A stretch of 64,000 nt of DNA from Gordionus sp. m RMFG-2023 (Eukaryota > Nematomorpha > Gordioida > Chordodea > Parachordodidae): assembly GCF_954871325.1 (NCBI RefSeq), contig NC_088775.1, positions 19,569,561 to 19,633,560 on the forward strand. The letters run 5' to 3'. The notes under the pieces are model-generated. The model saw only the letters and a list, made by a program, of their open reading frames with translations, was not told the origin of the DNA and searched no databases. This document shows, piece after piece, positions 33,878 to 46,430 of the stretch (position 1 is the first letter of the stretch; every line of letters starts with the position of its first letter). The position numbers were made by a program, and so were the translations under genes.

Positions 33878-36300
33878 TTACAATCTCACGGTTAAAATTG
33901 ATGGTAAATCCCCATAGTCATTTATTATTGTGATATTTTCAACAACTTCATCATGACATTCTTGTGGCAATCTCGAGAGACAATCAGGAACAATATTATA
34001 TTTACCGGCTTTATACTTTATATTGAAATCATATCCGCCTAATGTTATATTCCACTTCTGGAGTCTTAAGGACATAGTACTATTATCCTTAAGACCCTTG
34101 GTAAATATGTGTAGAAGAGGTTTATGGTCATTAATAATTGTAAATTTTCTGCCGATTAAGTATTCCTGGAACCTCTTTATAGCGAACATAATAGCGAGAG
34201 CCTCACCCTCAATATTGGTATTGTTCATTTCGGATTTTAATAAAGTTCCGCGAAAGCTATTGGTTTTCCTTTGCCGAATTTTTCAGTATGAAATAATACA
34301 GCTCCTAAACCACATTTAGATGCGTCAGTGGCTATTCCTATAGGTAAATCAGGATTAAAATATGTCAAGGCAGGAGGAAGACTAATCAACTTCTTAAGAT
34401 CATTAAAAATACTAGAGTGCTCTAAGTTCCAAGCCTATTTTTCTTTGTTGACGATTTTATATAAAAGATCGGCTATTTCTGCAAAATTGTTCAAAAATTT
34501 TCTATAGTAGCGAGCCATTCCCAGAAATGTTGATAATTCAGCAGCTTATTTTGGTTCTGGCATATTAATTATTGCTTCAATTTTGTCATGATTAGCATGA
34601 ATCCCCTTGGCGTCATTATCATGACCCAAGAACCTTATTTTATTTTTAAAGAACACACTTTTGTTGAAGTTAGGTACTAGCCCAAACGATGATATTCTAT
34701 CAAGCACTTTTTTTATGTTATTTAGGAGGGTTTCATCGTTTATCCCAGTTATAAGTAAATCATCAATATAAAATATGACGTCTTCCATATCACCGGAGAT
34801 TTGGTCCATGATCTGTTGGAAGATTGCAGATGAGGTCTTAAGCCCAAAAGGAAGTCTAGTAAATCGGTAATATCCCTTGTGCGTAGATATAGTTAAAATA
34901 TTTCTGCAACTTTTATCAATCGGGACCTGTAAGAAAGCATTTTTAAAGTCAATCGTCGTAAATTTCTTTCCTTCTGAAGTTTAGCTATTAGATCATTGAT
35001 TCGTGGTAGTGGGTATCTGAAATCTTCTAGAGCTGGATTTACGGTGACCTTAAAATCAGCACAAAGCCTAATGCTCCCATCATCTTTGTAGACGGCGGTA
35101 ATAGGACTTGCTCATCGAATATCATTCACCGGCTCAATAATATTATCATGTATCCATTTTTTAAGTTCATTGCTCACAAGATCAATTTTTGAATAAGGAA
35201 TACCTCTAGGTGGTATAATTTTAGGTTGGGCATCTTTTTTTAAATGTAACTTGACACTTGCTTTGTTGATTGGCCCGTTAGTCAATTTGCATTCGCACAC
35301 TTTAATCAATTCTTCATAATTTGTGTCAATATTTGCTATAAATTTATTTAAAATATTTTTGAAAGCATTGATCCATGTACATCCCAACAAGGCATTTTTC
35401 ATAGACTCAACGACTGCCGCTTGTAGATATTTTGAGATACCTTCATAAGTCACTTTAACTTGTGTAATGTTAATGATTTTAATTAAATTTCCGTCATAAG
35501 CGGTTAGTTGTAACTCGGATTTTTTAACATTTCTAATACCAAGTTTTTCAGCCAAACCATGAGGTATGATGGTATGTTTGGATCCTGTGTCGACTTGCAT
35601 AGTTGTAATAACATCGTTCACTTTTAAAGTAGTAATAAATGCCTTATCTTTAACATTAAGCATGTCTCCAGATAAGTTGTTAATATTAAAATCGTTATCA
35701 TCTTTGTTCTTTGTAGAGTCGACTTTCTCTTCAATAATTTGTTCAATATTCATATTATGATCATTGTTGTTATATTGTATTTGCTTTCTCTGACTGTTGT
35801 CGCTACCTCTATAATTATTTGAATTGTTGTTATATTGTATTTGCTTTCTCTGACTGTTGTCACTACCTCTATAATTATTTGAATTGTTGTTATAGGATTG
35901 GTAATTATTACAATTTCCGTTATTAGATCCGTTTTTTTTTGGTTCATGCCACGTATCATTTCTACCATAATTAGATTGATTATTATTGCTGTAGCGATAG
36001 TTGTTATAGTTATAGTTATTATAATTATCGTGGTATCTAGAATTATTATTACCGTTATTCCTATCATAATATCTAAAAATATAATTATTGTCGTAATTCC
36101 TATTTCTATTACTATTATAATTATTATCTCTATTATCATAATAATTTCTAAAATTATTATCAAGTCTAAAATAATTATTATTGTCATTTCTATTTCTATT
36201 GTTAAAGTTTTTATCTTTATCAGACTTTATATCGTGAATCATATAACTTATATTATCAATATCTGGTTTATCATTAATACTATTTAATCTACTTCCTATC
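33878..36300 (-). mobile_element. Ty3/Gypsy LTR retrotransposon fossil, body A
   Basis: Parts seen on the minus strand: an Asn/Tyr/Arg-rich segment, a retropepsin with the DTGS motif, reverse transcriptase pieces including YIDD, and RNase H with its tail. The order protease-RT-RNase H is that of Ty3/Gypsy elements. It is broken in several places. No LTR was identified for this body, and integrase is not seen next to it. Divergence from body B suggests a related but separate insertion or subfamily. Confidence 0.85.
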
Positions 36301-36316
36301 TCACCATTTCGTTTAA

Positions 36317-36546
36317 CCTTGAATTCGTGGCGCGATTGCGATCGCGATTTAACAGCTGATTGATTTTTAAAATCTGTTTATGAGATCAATTTTTATTAGT
36401 TAATATTAATTTTATCTTTAATTCAAATTTTAATAATAATCTAAGAAATAATGATTTTAATAAAGAATAATTGATCTCATAAACAGATTTTAAAAATCAA
36501 TCAGCTGTTAAATCGCGATCGCAATCGCGCCACTATGAATTCAAGG
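36317..36546. mobile_element. PIF/Harbinger-type MITE, 230 bp
   Basis: Near-perfect inverted arms of about 75 bp start CCTTGAATTCGTGGCGCG (left) and, reversed, CCTTGAATTCATAGTGGCGC (right). They are flanked by TAA on both sides. The ends match the TIRs of the large element at 49,375-55,790. It is non-coding and embedded in the LTR-element fossil region. Confidence 0.88.
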
Positions 36547-36771
36547 TAAGGTTAAATTAGTATTTTTACTAAATTTATATTTTATTTTATTATTTAAAGT
36601 AGACGTTCTTAATTTTACTTTTATTCTATTATCATCTAAAAAATCACATTTTTTATATAATTTTGATACTCTAATGTACTACTGCATAAAGTTTTCACTA
36701 TAATTCTGATATGATAAGTTGAATTTGTTGATTAAAATAATTTTATCCTGTATTGGTAAAAGGTATCTGTT

Positions 36772-39700
36772 GATATGACCGATTAATACTAACCTATATA
36801 TATTTTTAGTCTTTATTTCATTATAAAATTATCAAATTTTTTGGGCAAAATTATATTCCTGCTAGGTCTTTGACTAACAAGACTCTGTTCTTGTACTCCT
36901 AAATTTGGATCATCATTTCTTCTAAAACTTACAGTATAAAGTATTGCATTTGTTTTCACATGAGTCGTTTCATCAAGAGGTGCGCTACTCGTAGACCTTT
37001 TTTTAATTTGGTCTAAATGTCTTCTAATAATTTTGTCTCCTGTTTCAACTTCAAATGTTAAATTCCCATGTTTACGTTTTATCGTGTCTTTGTCCCACAT
37101 ATTACCCTTGAAGGTTTTATACCATACTTTGTCATCATTCATGATGTTTCTATTTGACGATAAATTGCGATTAAATTCGTTCACTTTATCTTCTTGCAGT
37201 TTGATTAAATCCCATGTGGTTCTTATGGTTCTGTTGAACATCACCTCGCTTGGTATCTTGTTGGTTGTCGCGTTTGGTGTGTTGCGAGAATTAAATGAAA
37301 ACTTTTCTAAAGCTATATCTAAGTCTATTTTATTAATACTTTCCATATTCCTTTTCATGCATATTTTCATTGATCTTATCATTCGCTCACACTGACCATT
37401 GGACTGTTAGTGGTGAGGCGCGGTAAAAATGTGATCAATTCCATGATCACTACAAAATTTTTTGAACAAGCTACTTGTAAAATTCGTATCATTTGTACAT
37501 TATGAGGATTGTCCGCATATTTATTACACGTATCACAGTTTCTCACCTCCTGATCTATTTCAGCGTTTAGACCTGGCCACCACAAGTAATCTCTCGCCAA
37601 CAATTTCGTTTTCCTAGCACCAAAATGCCCTTTGTGTAATTCCTGTAATATCTCCTTTCTCATATTTTTCGGTATAATGATCCTATTCTCTAAAAAAAGA
37701 CAATCTATAATTAAGCTCAATTCCATTTCCATATTTTTATATATTTTTTTCTTTATCTGTTCATGATTCTTTATATTGTTAATTACATCCATTAATTCGA
37801 TATCAATACTAGTTTCTTGAACTATTCCTTTAAAATTTATTGGTAAATCCCAATTTGTCATCAATTTTTTTATCATCTATCTTTTGTATCATTTCTTCTG
37901 TGTTCATTTGGGGTAATCTTGACAAACAATCCGGTACTACATTTCGTTTCCCGGGTCTATGAATTATAGTAAAGTCATAAGCTCCCATAGTCAAACTCCA
38001 TTTTTGAAGTCGTATTGATATGGATGAATTATCCTTAAGTCCCTTCGTAAATATATAAACGAGTGGCTTGTGATCTGTGATTATTGTAAATCTCGTACCA
38101 ATTAAATATTCTTGATACTTACCGCGTATATAACAGATAAAGCTTCCCTCTCTATATTAGTGTAATTAAACTCTGATTTTAATAAAGCTCTTGACGCGAA
38201 AGCAATGAGTTTCTCTTTACCATCACCTTCAATATGAAATAAGACTGCGCCTAGACCTTTCTTTGAAGCATCAGTTGCAATGCCTATTGATAGATTCGGA
38301 TTATAAAAATTTAACTTAGGCGGAGTACTTATCAGATTTTTTAGGTCGTCAAAGCTTTCTTGATGTGTATTATCCCATAACCATTTGTCTTTATTAACCA
38401 TTTTGTATAAAGGATCAGCTATGTCCGCAAAATTACATAAAAATTTTTGATAATAGCTCGCCATCCCCAAAAAAGTTGTAAATTCATCTTTTGTCTTCGG
38501 TTCCGGCATGTTAGAAATAGCTTCTTATCATCGTTGGGATGTATACCATGATCATGTCCCAAAAAGCTTATTTTATCTTGCAGGAATAAACTTTTGTCGA
38601 AATTGAGGGGTTAATCCATACTTGATGATCTTTCTTTTCGAATACTTTTTGAATGTTCTCCAAATGTATCTCATCGTTATCATTTGTAATCAACAAGTCG
38701 TCAATGTAAAATATAACATCTTTTAAATCTTCGAAAATGATATCCATAGTTTGTTGGAATATTGCTGACGAAGTTTTTAAACCAAACGGCAGTCTCGTAA
38801 ACCTATAATAACCCTTATGTGTCGATATCGTAAGAAAATCTCTTGATTCCTTGTGTATGGGTATTTGGAGAAACGCGTTTTTTAAATCTATCTTGGTAAA
38901 TTTTTTACCTTTAGATAATTTTGCGATTAAATCACGTGGTGTAGGGTACTTGAAATCTTGTAAAGCAGGGTTGATAGTATTCTTAAAGTCGGCACAGAGC
39001 CTAAGTGAGCCATCGCTCTTATAAACGGGAGCGAGAGAACTAGTCCATCTAACATCTTCAACAGGTTCAATAATTTTATCGTTTATCCACTTTTGAAGTT
39101 CTTTTGTTATCAAATCAACTCTAAAATATGGTATACACCTTGGCGGTATGATTTTCGGTGTAGCATCGTGTTTTAAACGTAATTTGACATAGCTGCGAAG
39201 CATTGGCTTTTTGTTAAGTTTAAAATTGCATTGCTTAATTAATTCTTGCATAGTATTATCATAATCATCCTCAACCATATTCACAAATATATCTATTATA
39301 TTCCCAAAAACTGTTATCCAGATCCTTCCCAACAGTGCAATCTTATCACTCTGTACTACATAAGCAGTTAAGATTTGACTTTTGTCCTCGAATTTTGCCT
39401 TGACTTTGATAGTTCCTAATACATTTATTGTGTTTCCATCATGTCCAGTTAATTTAATATCTGATTTATTTAAGATTTTTACTCCAATCTTTTTCGCGAT
39501 ATTAATCGGTAGAATACTATACCTCGAGCCGGTATCAATCTGCATCAAAATAGGCATGTCGTTCAAATATACTGTGACCTTATAAGCATCGTTAGCTGTG
39601 TAATTATTATCGGTATCCATATTGTTTATATCTAAATTGTATAAATTATATTCTTTTCTTTCTAGTTTGTCATTATCATCTTCTTTTATCTCTTCTATAT

Positions 39701-40400
39701 TTACAGTGTTTACTTTATTTGTATATCGTGATTGATTATTGTCGTTGTCATGATATTTACAATTGCATACTTGATTTCTTCCTTGATTTCCAATATTATG
39801 ATTATCGTTATATCTTTGAATACATCTTGAATCGTTATAATGTCTGTTATATCTGTAATTATAATCAATATCAAATCTATTATTATTATAGTTATTGTTA
39901 TTATAACTAGCTCTACTATAAAATCTCGAAGAATTATTGTACGATCCTGGATAGTTTGCTCTGACGTTGTTGTAATAATTCGCGTTATAATTCTGATATC
40001 TAGGGTTGTAATTATTTTATTGATATCTGGGGTTATAACTATTTCCTTGATAAATATTTCTTTGAAAGTCATGGCCCTTGTTGTCCATGGTTGTCTGTTA
40101 TCGTAATTAGATTGTAAATTTTGTCGTTCATCATGATCTCCATATCTCACCAATTGTTTATTTTCTTCTGTTTTCCTGCCTCTTTGCCTTTCTACATGTT
40201 TCACAGTTGTATCATCTTCTGTTTTTTCGTTTAAAGAAATATTTTCAACTTTAGAAATTATATTTTCTTTCAATTCTAACTCTTCAAAATCATCTCTTAA
40301 AGTAAGAACTTCTGCTAATGTAATGTTTTCTTTTAACGTAATTTTCTGCCTAATATTTTTGCTGATTTTTTTACTTTTTCAATAACTCTACTATCACTTA
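36772..40400 (-). mobile_element. Ty3/Gypsy LTR retrotransposon fossil, body B
   Basis: Parts on the minus strand, 5' to 3': an Asn/Arg-rich region, retropepsin (DTGS), reverse transcriptase (FTKIDLKNAF, LPFGLKTSSAIFQQ, YIDD), RNase H, then integrase with its HHCC-type finger (residues HFGARKTKLL, CDTCNK) and a C-terminal part. The order is that of Ty3/Gypsy. It is broken in several places. The integrase end abuts about 30 bp that match the start of the LTR found at 41,288, but in the opposite orientation, which points to rearrangement. Confidence 0.88.
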
Positions 40401-40479
40401 GCAAACATTCATTTTTTTTAAATGCATAATCTACTTACCCAATTGATGTAACTTTCGTTTTTACCTTGTACATCTGCCT

Positions 40480-41287
40480 TAAATAATAATAAGTTGGAAC
40501 TTGTAGATTTCCTCGGGTGTAATAATCTGAATTTTATGATAAGATCAATGAAAATATGCATGAAAAGGAATATGGAAAGTAATAATAAAATAGACTTAGA
40601 TATAGCTTTAGAAAAGTTTTCATTTAATTCTCGCAACACACCAAACGCGACAACCAACAAGATACCAAGCGAGGTGATGTTCAACAGAACCATAAGAACC
40701 ACATGGGATTTAATCAAACTGCAAGAAGATAAAGTGAACGAATTTAATCGCAATTTATCGTCAAATAGAAACATCATGAATGATGACAAAGTATGGTATA
40801 AAAACTTCAAGGGTAATATGTGGGACAAAGGCACGATAAAACGTGAAAGGGAATTTAACATTTGAAGTTGAAACAGGAGACAATATTATTAGAAGACATT
40901 TAGACCAAATTAAAAAAAAGGTCTACGAGTAGCGCACCTCTTGATGAAAGGACACATGTGAAAACAAATGGAATACCTTTTACTGTAAGTTTTAGAAGAA
41001 ATGAATATCCAAATTTAGGAGTACAAGAACAGAGTCTTGTTAGTCAAAGACCTAGCAGGAACATAATTTTGCCCAAAAAATTTGATAATTTTATAATGAA
41101 ATAAAGACTAAAAATATATATATATATATAATAAAATATTTTTCTTTTAAATAAACTTTCAATAGCAATAGCAAAGTTAATGAAATATACTAATGATGAC
41201 AATAAAACTAACAAGAAACGTTGACTGCACGATAAGATTCACATGCAAGAAAAACCTGAGTGGAGATCATTTTTTTAAAGGGTGGAA
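40480..41287 (+). mobile_element. Ty3/Gypsy fragment, inverted copy of integrase end
   Basis: On the plus strand, a near-identical copy of the integrase C-terminal part found in reverse at 36,813-37,382. It is followed by about 180 bp and a polypurine-like stretch (AAAGGGTGGAA) directly before the LTR. It is a fossil fragment. The high similarity to the inverted copy suggests recent duplication, or two insertions of one young subfamily. Confidence 0.8.
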
Positions 41288-41499
41288 TGTTGATATGACC
41301 TATTAATACTAACCTTTAAATTGTTTTTTTTATGTTTATATAAATTGATTTTTTTTTATATAAATTGTGTAGATTGATTTTTTGAAAATTGTTATAAAGC
41401 CTGATTTTTTAGTTTGATATCAATGTAGAATTTTAAAATAAATTAAATTAAATTTCTAACTTTGATTTATTCGAAATAAAATAAAATAAACTCGTAACA
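41288..41499 (+). repeat. LTR of the Gypsy-type element (212 bp)
   Basis: It begins TGTTGATATGACC and ends CTCGTAACA, giving the TGTT...AACA borders typical of LTRs. It lies immediately after a polypurine-like tract. Only the first 30 bases or so recur elsewhere in the window (36,772 onwards). Confidence 0.75.
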
Positions 41500-41628
41500 T
41501 TCATCTATTTTTAGAAAACTTTAGTATCCTAATTTCTTAATCACTATCTTAAGATCTAAAATCTCAGTATCTGCAAATTGATTTAATATTATCAAACACA
41601 TCATCAGATAAATTATCAAGTAAAGTAT

Positions 41629-41953
41629 TTATTTTAAAGGTGTCCGGTAATGTGCTGGTCGAAAAGAACTTAATACCCTATCTAAGTGTATCTCAGTGAG
41701 TAATCCAATAAATTTTGGGAACTTATAAGGTGTAAAATCAGGTAATTTTATGTCCATTTATTAATAATTTTTATAAAATATCACATAATAAAAATGACGA
41801 CGTTTATATTTTTGTAAATATGCATTGGAGTTGTATAAACTCTGATTCATTGTAAGCAATAAATTTTCCGTCCAATGCCTCAAAGCAACGTAACATCTCT
41901 TTTAATCTAAAGAATTCAAAGGAGACATCTCCACTGGCAGGTCCTCGAGTATA
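41629..41953 (-). pseudogene. Unrecognised coding-like relic
   Basis: Two adjoining minus-strand stretches read like real protein: ASGDVSFEFFRLKEMLRCFE, then ALDGKFIAYNESEFIQL (41,804-41,953), and MDIKLPDFTPYKFPKFIGLL, then TEIHLDRVLSSF (41,629-41,757). I cannot name the family. A mobile-element origin is likely, given duplication and decay all around. Confidence 0.35.
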
Positions 41954-42530
41954 TTAGACATCACAATTATAAGTGAATTCCCAAAGTATATCATAGACCG
42001 AGACCTCGTGTGGTATATTTATTAATTTATAACAAAACATCGAAAATTATTTACCTTTCGAAAATTATCCACCTTTATATAGAATTTCGTGTAAAAAAAT
42101 AATTTTTTATTATTTATTTAAAGTTTTTGCATGTTAAAGTGTAAAATCTCACCATTAAAAAAAATAGAAGAGAAAAATACAAAATAAAAAATATAACGTT
42201 TACCATCCTCAACCGGGATACCATGAAGAAAAGTAAAACTATTATTTCTTAATCTATCTTATTTCACTTTTTCATATCATTTATATAACATTTTTACAAA
42301 CTAAAATTAAAATATATATATAAAAAGGGTAACTTTGAAATAAAAGTAAAACTAAAATAAAAATACATTTTGAATAATACACGTTAAAAAATACAATTCA
42401 TATTATTCAACAATTATTAATAATTAATTTCACTTTTGTCTTTCTTAAGACTTATCTTTGGCTTATATTCCATTTCTTAAAAAACATTTTTGGTTCACTT
42501 TTTTTATATATAAATGCATTTTTCCAAAAA

Positions 42531-42684
42531 TGTATAAATTATGATGAATACTTTTATAAAAAAATATCAACTTTTACATTCTTTTTTTCAAAATATTGTT
42601 TAAGATTGTATAAATTATGATGAATACTTTTATAAAAAAATATCAACTTTTACATTCTTTTTTTCAAAATATTGTTCAAGATAT
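42531..42684. repeat. Tandem duplication, 76-bp unit, two copies
   Basis: Two almost identical copies contain ATTATGATGAATACTTTTAT and CTTTTTTTCAAAATATTGTT. Confidence 0.85.
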
Positions 42685-42819
42685 ATGCATACATTTTTTG
42701 GGGTCAGGGGGAGGAGGACTAAGGGGGATATTTTTTATTAGCTTAAAATAATATTCACAAAAAGTCATAAATTTCTGAAGGGGATGTTTCCCCTCCCCCC
42801 TCCCCTGGCTACGCCTATG

Positions 42820-43008
42820 AATGCATTGAACCTGAAGAGGAGTCAATATTAGGTTTAACTCCCTAGAAATAGTGGAAATATCATCAGAAGCTAAAATAGA
42901 TGTATTCTAAAATATAAAAAAGTATAAGAAGAACATTTATGCATTTTTAGTATATATATAGACTAACTTTATTTTGCGTTGTTAGTATATTTTATTGGGC
43001 TTCATGAT
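42820..43008. repeat. Direct duplication, first copy
   Basis: It matches 43,125-43,318 at an offset of 305 bp. Both begin AATGCATTGAACCTGAAGAG and end TTCAYGAT. A short GC-rich stretch just before it (42,775-42,815) resembles a transposon end. Confidence 0.85.
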
Positions 43009-43124
43009 CCCTGTAGCGTTTTATTTGTTGATTGAGGATGAATCACCACCTGTACAATCATTAAGTGAGGTTAAGACAGGGCTTTTATCTAAAATAAAAA
43101 CAAAAAAATAATTTAAAAAATATA

Positions 43125-43318
43125 AATGCATTGAACCTGAAGAGGAGTCAATATTAGATTCAACTCCCTAGAAATAGCGGAGGAATATCATCAGAAGCTA
43201 AAATAGATATATTCTAAAATATAAAAAAGTATAAAAAATACATTTATGCATTTTTAATATATATATAGAAGGCTAACTTTATTTTGCATTGTTAGTATAT
43301 TTTGTTGGGCTTCACGAT
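43125..43318. repeat. Direct duplication, second copy
   Basis: Second copy of 42,820-43,008. Its last base abuts the left end of the hAT element at 43,319, whereas the first copy continues into different sequence (CCCTGTAGCG). Confidence 0.85.
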
Positions 43319-45200
43319 CAGGGTTGCCATGTCTCCCCCCCCCATCAACGGGAGACTCCCGCAATTTTTTAGTTTACACGCAGACATCTCACTCCCGCAA
43401 AACTACCGCAATTGGGAATCTCCCGCAAAAATATACGGCAATTTTTTAATATCTCCCGCACAATTTCTTTTTAGCTTTTTAGCATTTTAACGTTTTTATT
43501 ATATAAATAATAATTTTGAGAGACAGTGATTGATTATTTTTATCTAGTTTGCAAATTTCTTTCTATCCTGTTTTATTTTTATCCAATAATAAATCAACAT
43601 CATTCATTTCATTCATATTTTATCATTTTCAGTGTGTTTGTATATAACAATATAGGGGTTGGCGCTTAATTATCCGTTCAGGTTAAATTAAATATAAAAT
43701 AAAATAATATTATACTGATTTCAATTATTAATAATACAGATGCAACTACAGTTGAGGAAATCATATACCTATCCTTTTATGACCTGAATCCAAGAGGTCA
43801 ATTCTAGACGATTTGAAAGGTCGACTTCCATATACAATTTTAACAGATGCATCTAATAAGGGAAATGTTAAAACAATTCCCTTGATCTTTCGTTATTTAA
43901 CAAGAATTAGGGTATTTCAATAAAACTGTTAAAAAATTTTTCCTCGGATAGTGAAAAATCCAACGATATAGCTAACCACATAATGGTAAATAGAGCTGAC
44001 TCAGGGTTATCAATGTGTTGCTTGTCAGCTTTCTGCGCTGATAATGCTTCTGTAAATTTTGTCAAAAACCAAAGTGTATTTACCGAATTGAAGCTGCACA
44101 ATAATGACTTAATACCAATTGGCTGCATATGCCATATACTACTGTATTATCTGTGGATGTCGAAATAATTCTGATGAAATGTTTAAACGAAGTTAGTTCA
44201 TCAACTAAAAGAGGAGTTCGTGGAGTGGTCTGACTTAGAATGGTGTGAGTTGTTGCGACATGTCCCTATCAGGTGGTTTTCATCGATAGAATTTTAAAAT
44301 TTTACGTACCTTTAAATACTACTTCTTAAATAAATATTATAAAAGCTGCCTTAAAATCTCAAAAAAATTTTTCGAGGATGAAATGATAGAAGCATATTTA
44401 GGAATGATTTCACATGTAGGAAATCTAATACATGCTATTTATTCAATTGCAATCAGAAGAATCTTTATTAATGAAGATTCAGAAAATTTTGCTGAAGCTG
44501 GTTTATCTTTACAGTTAAAAATTGATAATAAATTTTATGTCGCTATTGCTAAAAATATTATATTAAAATGTTCAAATAATACTCTAATTAATGTATTTTT
44601 AAAAGAAGCAATTTTTATTTAATTTAAGAATATTTGCAATCAAAATTTGATTTTAATAATTCTATTTACAAATGTATAATTATTATGACCTTAAAAGAAA
44701 CCATCAATTGATGGTTTTATAATTTAATAAATATATTAAAAATACCTTTAGATATTGATGTCTTGTTTTGGTAGATTGTAATTCTCTCTATATTTTATGA
44801 TTTGCCAGTATATTTAAAGTTAGATGGTCTAAAAACAGAGGAGGAATGGGTAAAATTTTTTCGTAATAACGATAAATCCCCATGCTTGGAAAAAAGATGC
44901 GAGTATGTTTTCTCCTTACCCCGACTGCCTGGAGAAAGGAGAGAAATCGGATTGCTCTAATGACATTAGAGGCTGAGCTAATGGTTAAACAAAATTATAA
45001 ATGCCATGTCAACAATTTTATAAATATTTTAAAAACGACGGTAAACGTATAGTGGAGCGCATTTTTGAGGAGTGCCTGGAGTAAGGAGAGAAATCGGATT
45101 GCTCTAACAACATTAGAAGCTGAGCTAATGGTTAAACAAAATTATAAATTCCATGCCAGCAATTTTATAAATATCTTAAAAACGACGGTAAACGTGTTCC
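43319..45200 (+). mobile_element. TTF/ZMYM-type hAT transposon remnant
   Basis: The left end CAGGGTTGCCATG is typical of hAT elements. It is followed by about five copies of a CTCCCGCAA motif within 130 bp. Transposase pieces on the plus strand are SGLSMCCLSAFCADNASVNF, KNQSVFTELKLHNND, LIPIGCICHILLYY (catalytic core with CaaH-like motif) and, near the end, ERNRIALMTLEAELMVKQNY (C-terminal helix). Stops and frame changes are frequent. The right end is not found. Confidence 0.72.
44920..45195 (+). repeat. Tandem duplication of the transposase C-terminus, about 147 bp
   Basis: Two copies contain GAGAGAAATCGGATTGCTCT and AAAAACGACGGTAAACGT. Both encode the same hAT C-terminal residues, so the duplication happened inside the dead element. 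Confidence 0.85.
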
Positions 45201-45335
45201 ATTATTTAAATCTCAAATAAAATATAATTAATATCATTATATTTAATTACCCCTATTTTTTTTATATTTTATTAAATCTTTTTAATATTTTACATTGTAA
45301 AATTGAAATCGGTTGTTTTTTATAAAATTAATATA

Positions 45336-45440
45336 TCTATATTATAATTTTTCGGTGTCCTCACTACGTCATAGTGACGTCATGTCATCGCTACGTCATG
45401 TCATCGCTACGTCATGTCATCGCTACGTATTTTTTTTATT
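45336..45440 (+). repeat. Possible Helitron 5' end with 16-bp minisatellite
   Basis: TCTATATTATAATTTTTCGG following an A resembles the TC-starting 5' end of many Helitrons. It is followed by CTACGTCATAGTGACGTCAT and three copies of the 16-mer CTACGTCATGTCATCG. A full TGACGTCA palindrome is present. The Helitron reading depends on the Rep relic downstream. Confidence 0.4.
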
Positions 45441-45997
45441 TGTTGATTTTATTTATTTATTTTATACAAACAGATGAATGGAATTTAGAGAATTGATGGT
45501 GTACACATACCTAACATGGATTGAGAGATTTGAAAAATCGTCTTGGAATTGATATAAACAATATTCTCTCAACTTTCTAAATATGAATGAAATAAATGAT
45601 GTGAATAAAAAGATTCAGGCTAATATTTCACTTAATCCTTTTTTTATTTTTTAGATTACCTTATCAATTTTCATCTCATATTATCAATTACACATTAATG
45701 AAATCTCTACAAGATACTCAACTTGTATATTTATTTTGAAAATACTCACAATTTTTGTCAATACTTACATTACAATTTTTTATACTCATATTTTTTTTTC
45801 ATAACCAATAATTAAGAAGATAACCAAGTATATTCAAATATTTAAATATTCTTATCCTAACCTATTTATAATCTCCAATCCTTATAAATAACTTTCTTTA
45901 TTTTTTTCCCCTCTCTTAATGAATTTATTTATCACTAAATTTCATTATCTCATTCTTTTCTTTCTATCTCTAATATCTATTAACCACTATTTCTCAA
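45441..45997. other. AT-rich stretch, unassigned
   Basis: No coding signal. Possibly the interior of a Helitron. Confidence 0.3.
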
Positions 45998-46430
45998 AAC
46001 CTTATCAATTCCTTTAATTTAATTTTTATTATTTTTATAATATAATAATTTATACCTTCTTTTTTCCTCCCTTTTTAAATATTATTTTTAAATTACTTTA
46101 CAATTAATTAACCTTAATCTTAATAACATTACTTTCATCATGTTATTTTTTAACTTTTAGAATATCATAATAGGCTTGATAAGTCCCCCCAAAATTTTTT
46201 TTGATGATGGCCAAACCTTATCAATTCCTTTAATTTAATTTTTATTATTTTTATAATATAATAATTTATACCTTCTTCCCCCCCCCCTTTTTTTTAATCT
46301 TATTATTTAATTACCTTACAATTAATTAACCATAATCTTAATAACATTACCTTCATCATGTTATTTTTTATTTAGAATATCATAATAGGCTTGATAAGTC
46401 CCCCAAAAAATTTTTTTCATGATAGCCTTC
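45998..46430. repeat. Tandem duplication, about 213-bp unit
   Basis: Two copies begin AAACCTTATCAATTCCTTTA (45,998 and about 46,212) and end TTGATAAGTCCCCC. The second holds a C10 run at 46,278-46,287. Confidence 0.85.

Noticed and set aside
35750-36287. Ile-rich frames on both strands
   Set aside because: Frame shadows of the Asn-rich part of Gypsy body A.
43907-44128. Minus-strand 73-codon frame
   Set aside because: Antisense of the hAT core on the plus strand, which has the recognisable motifs.
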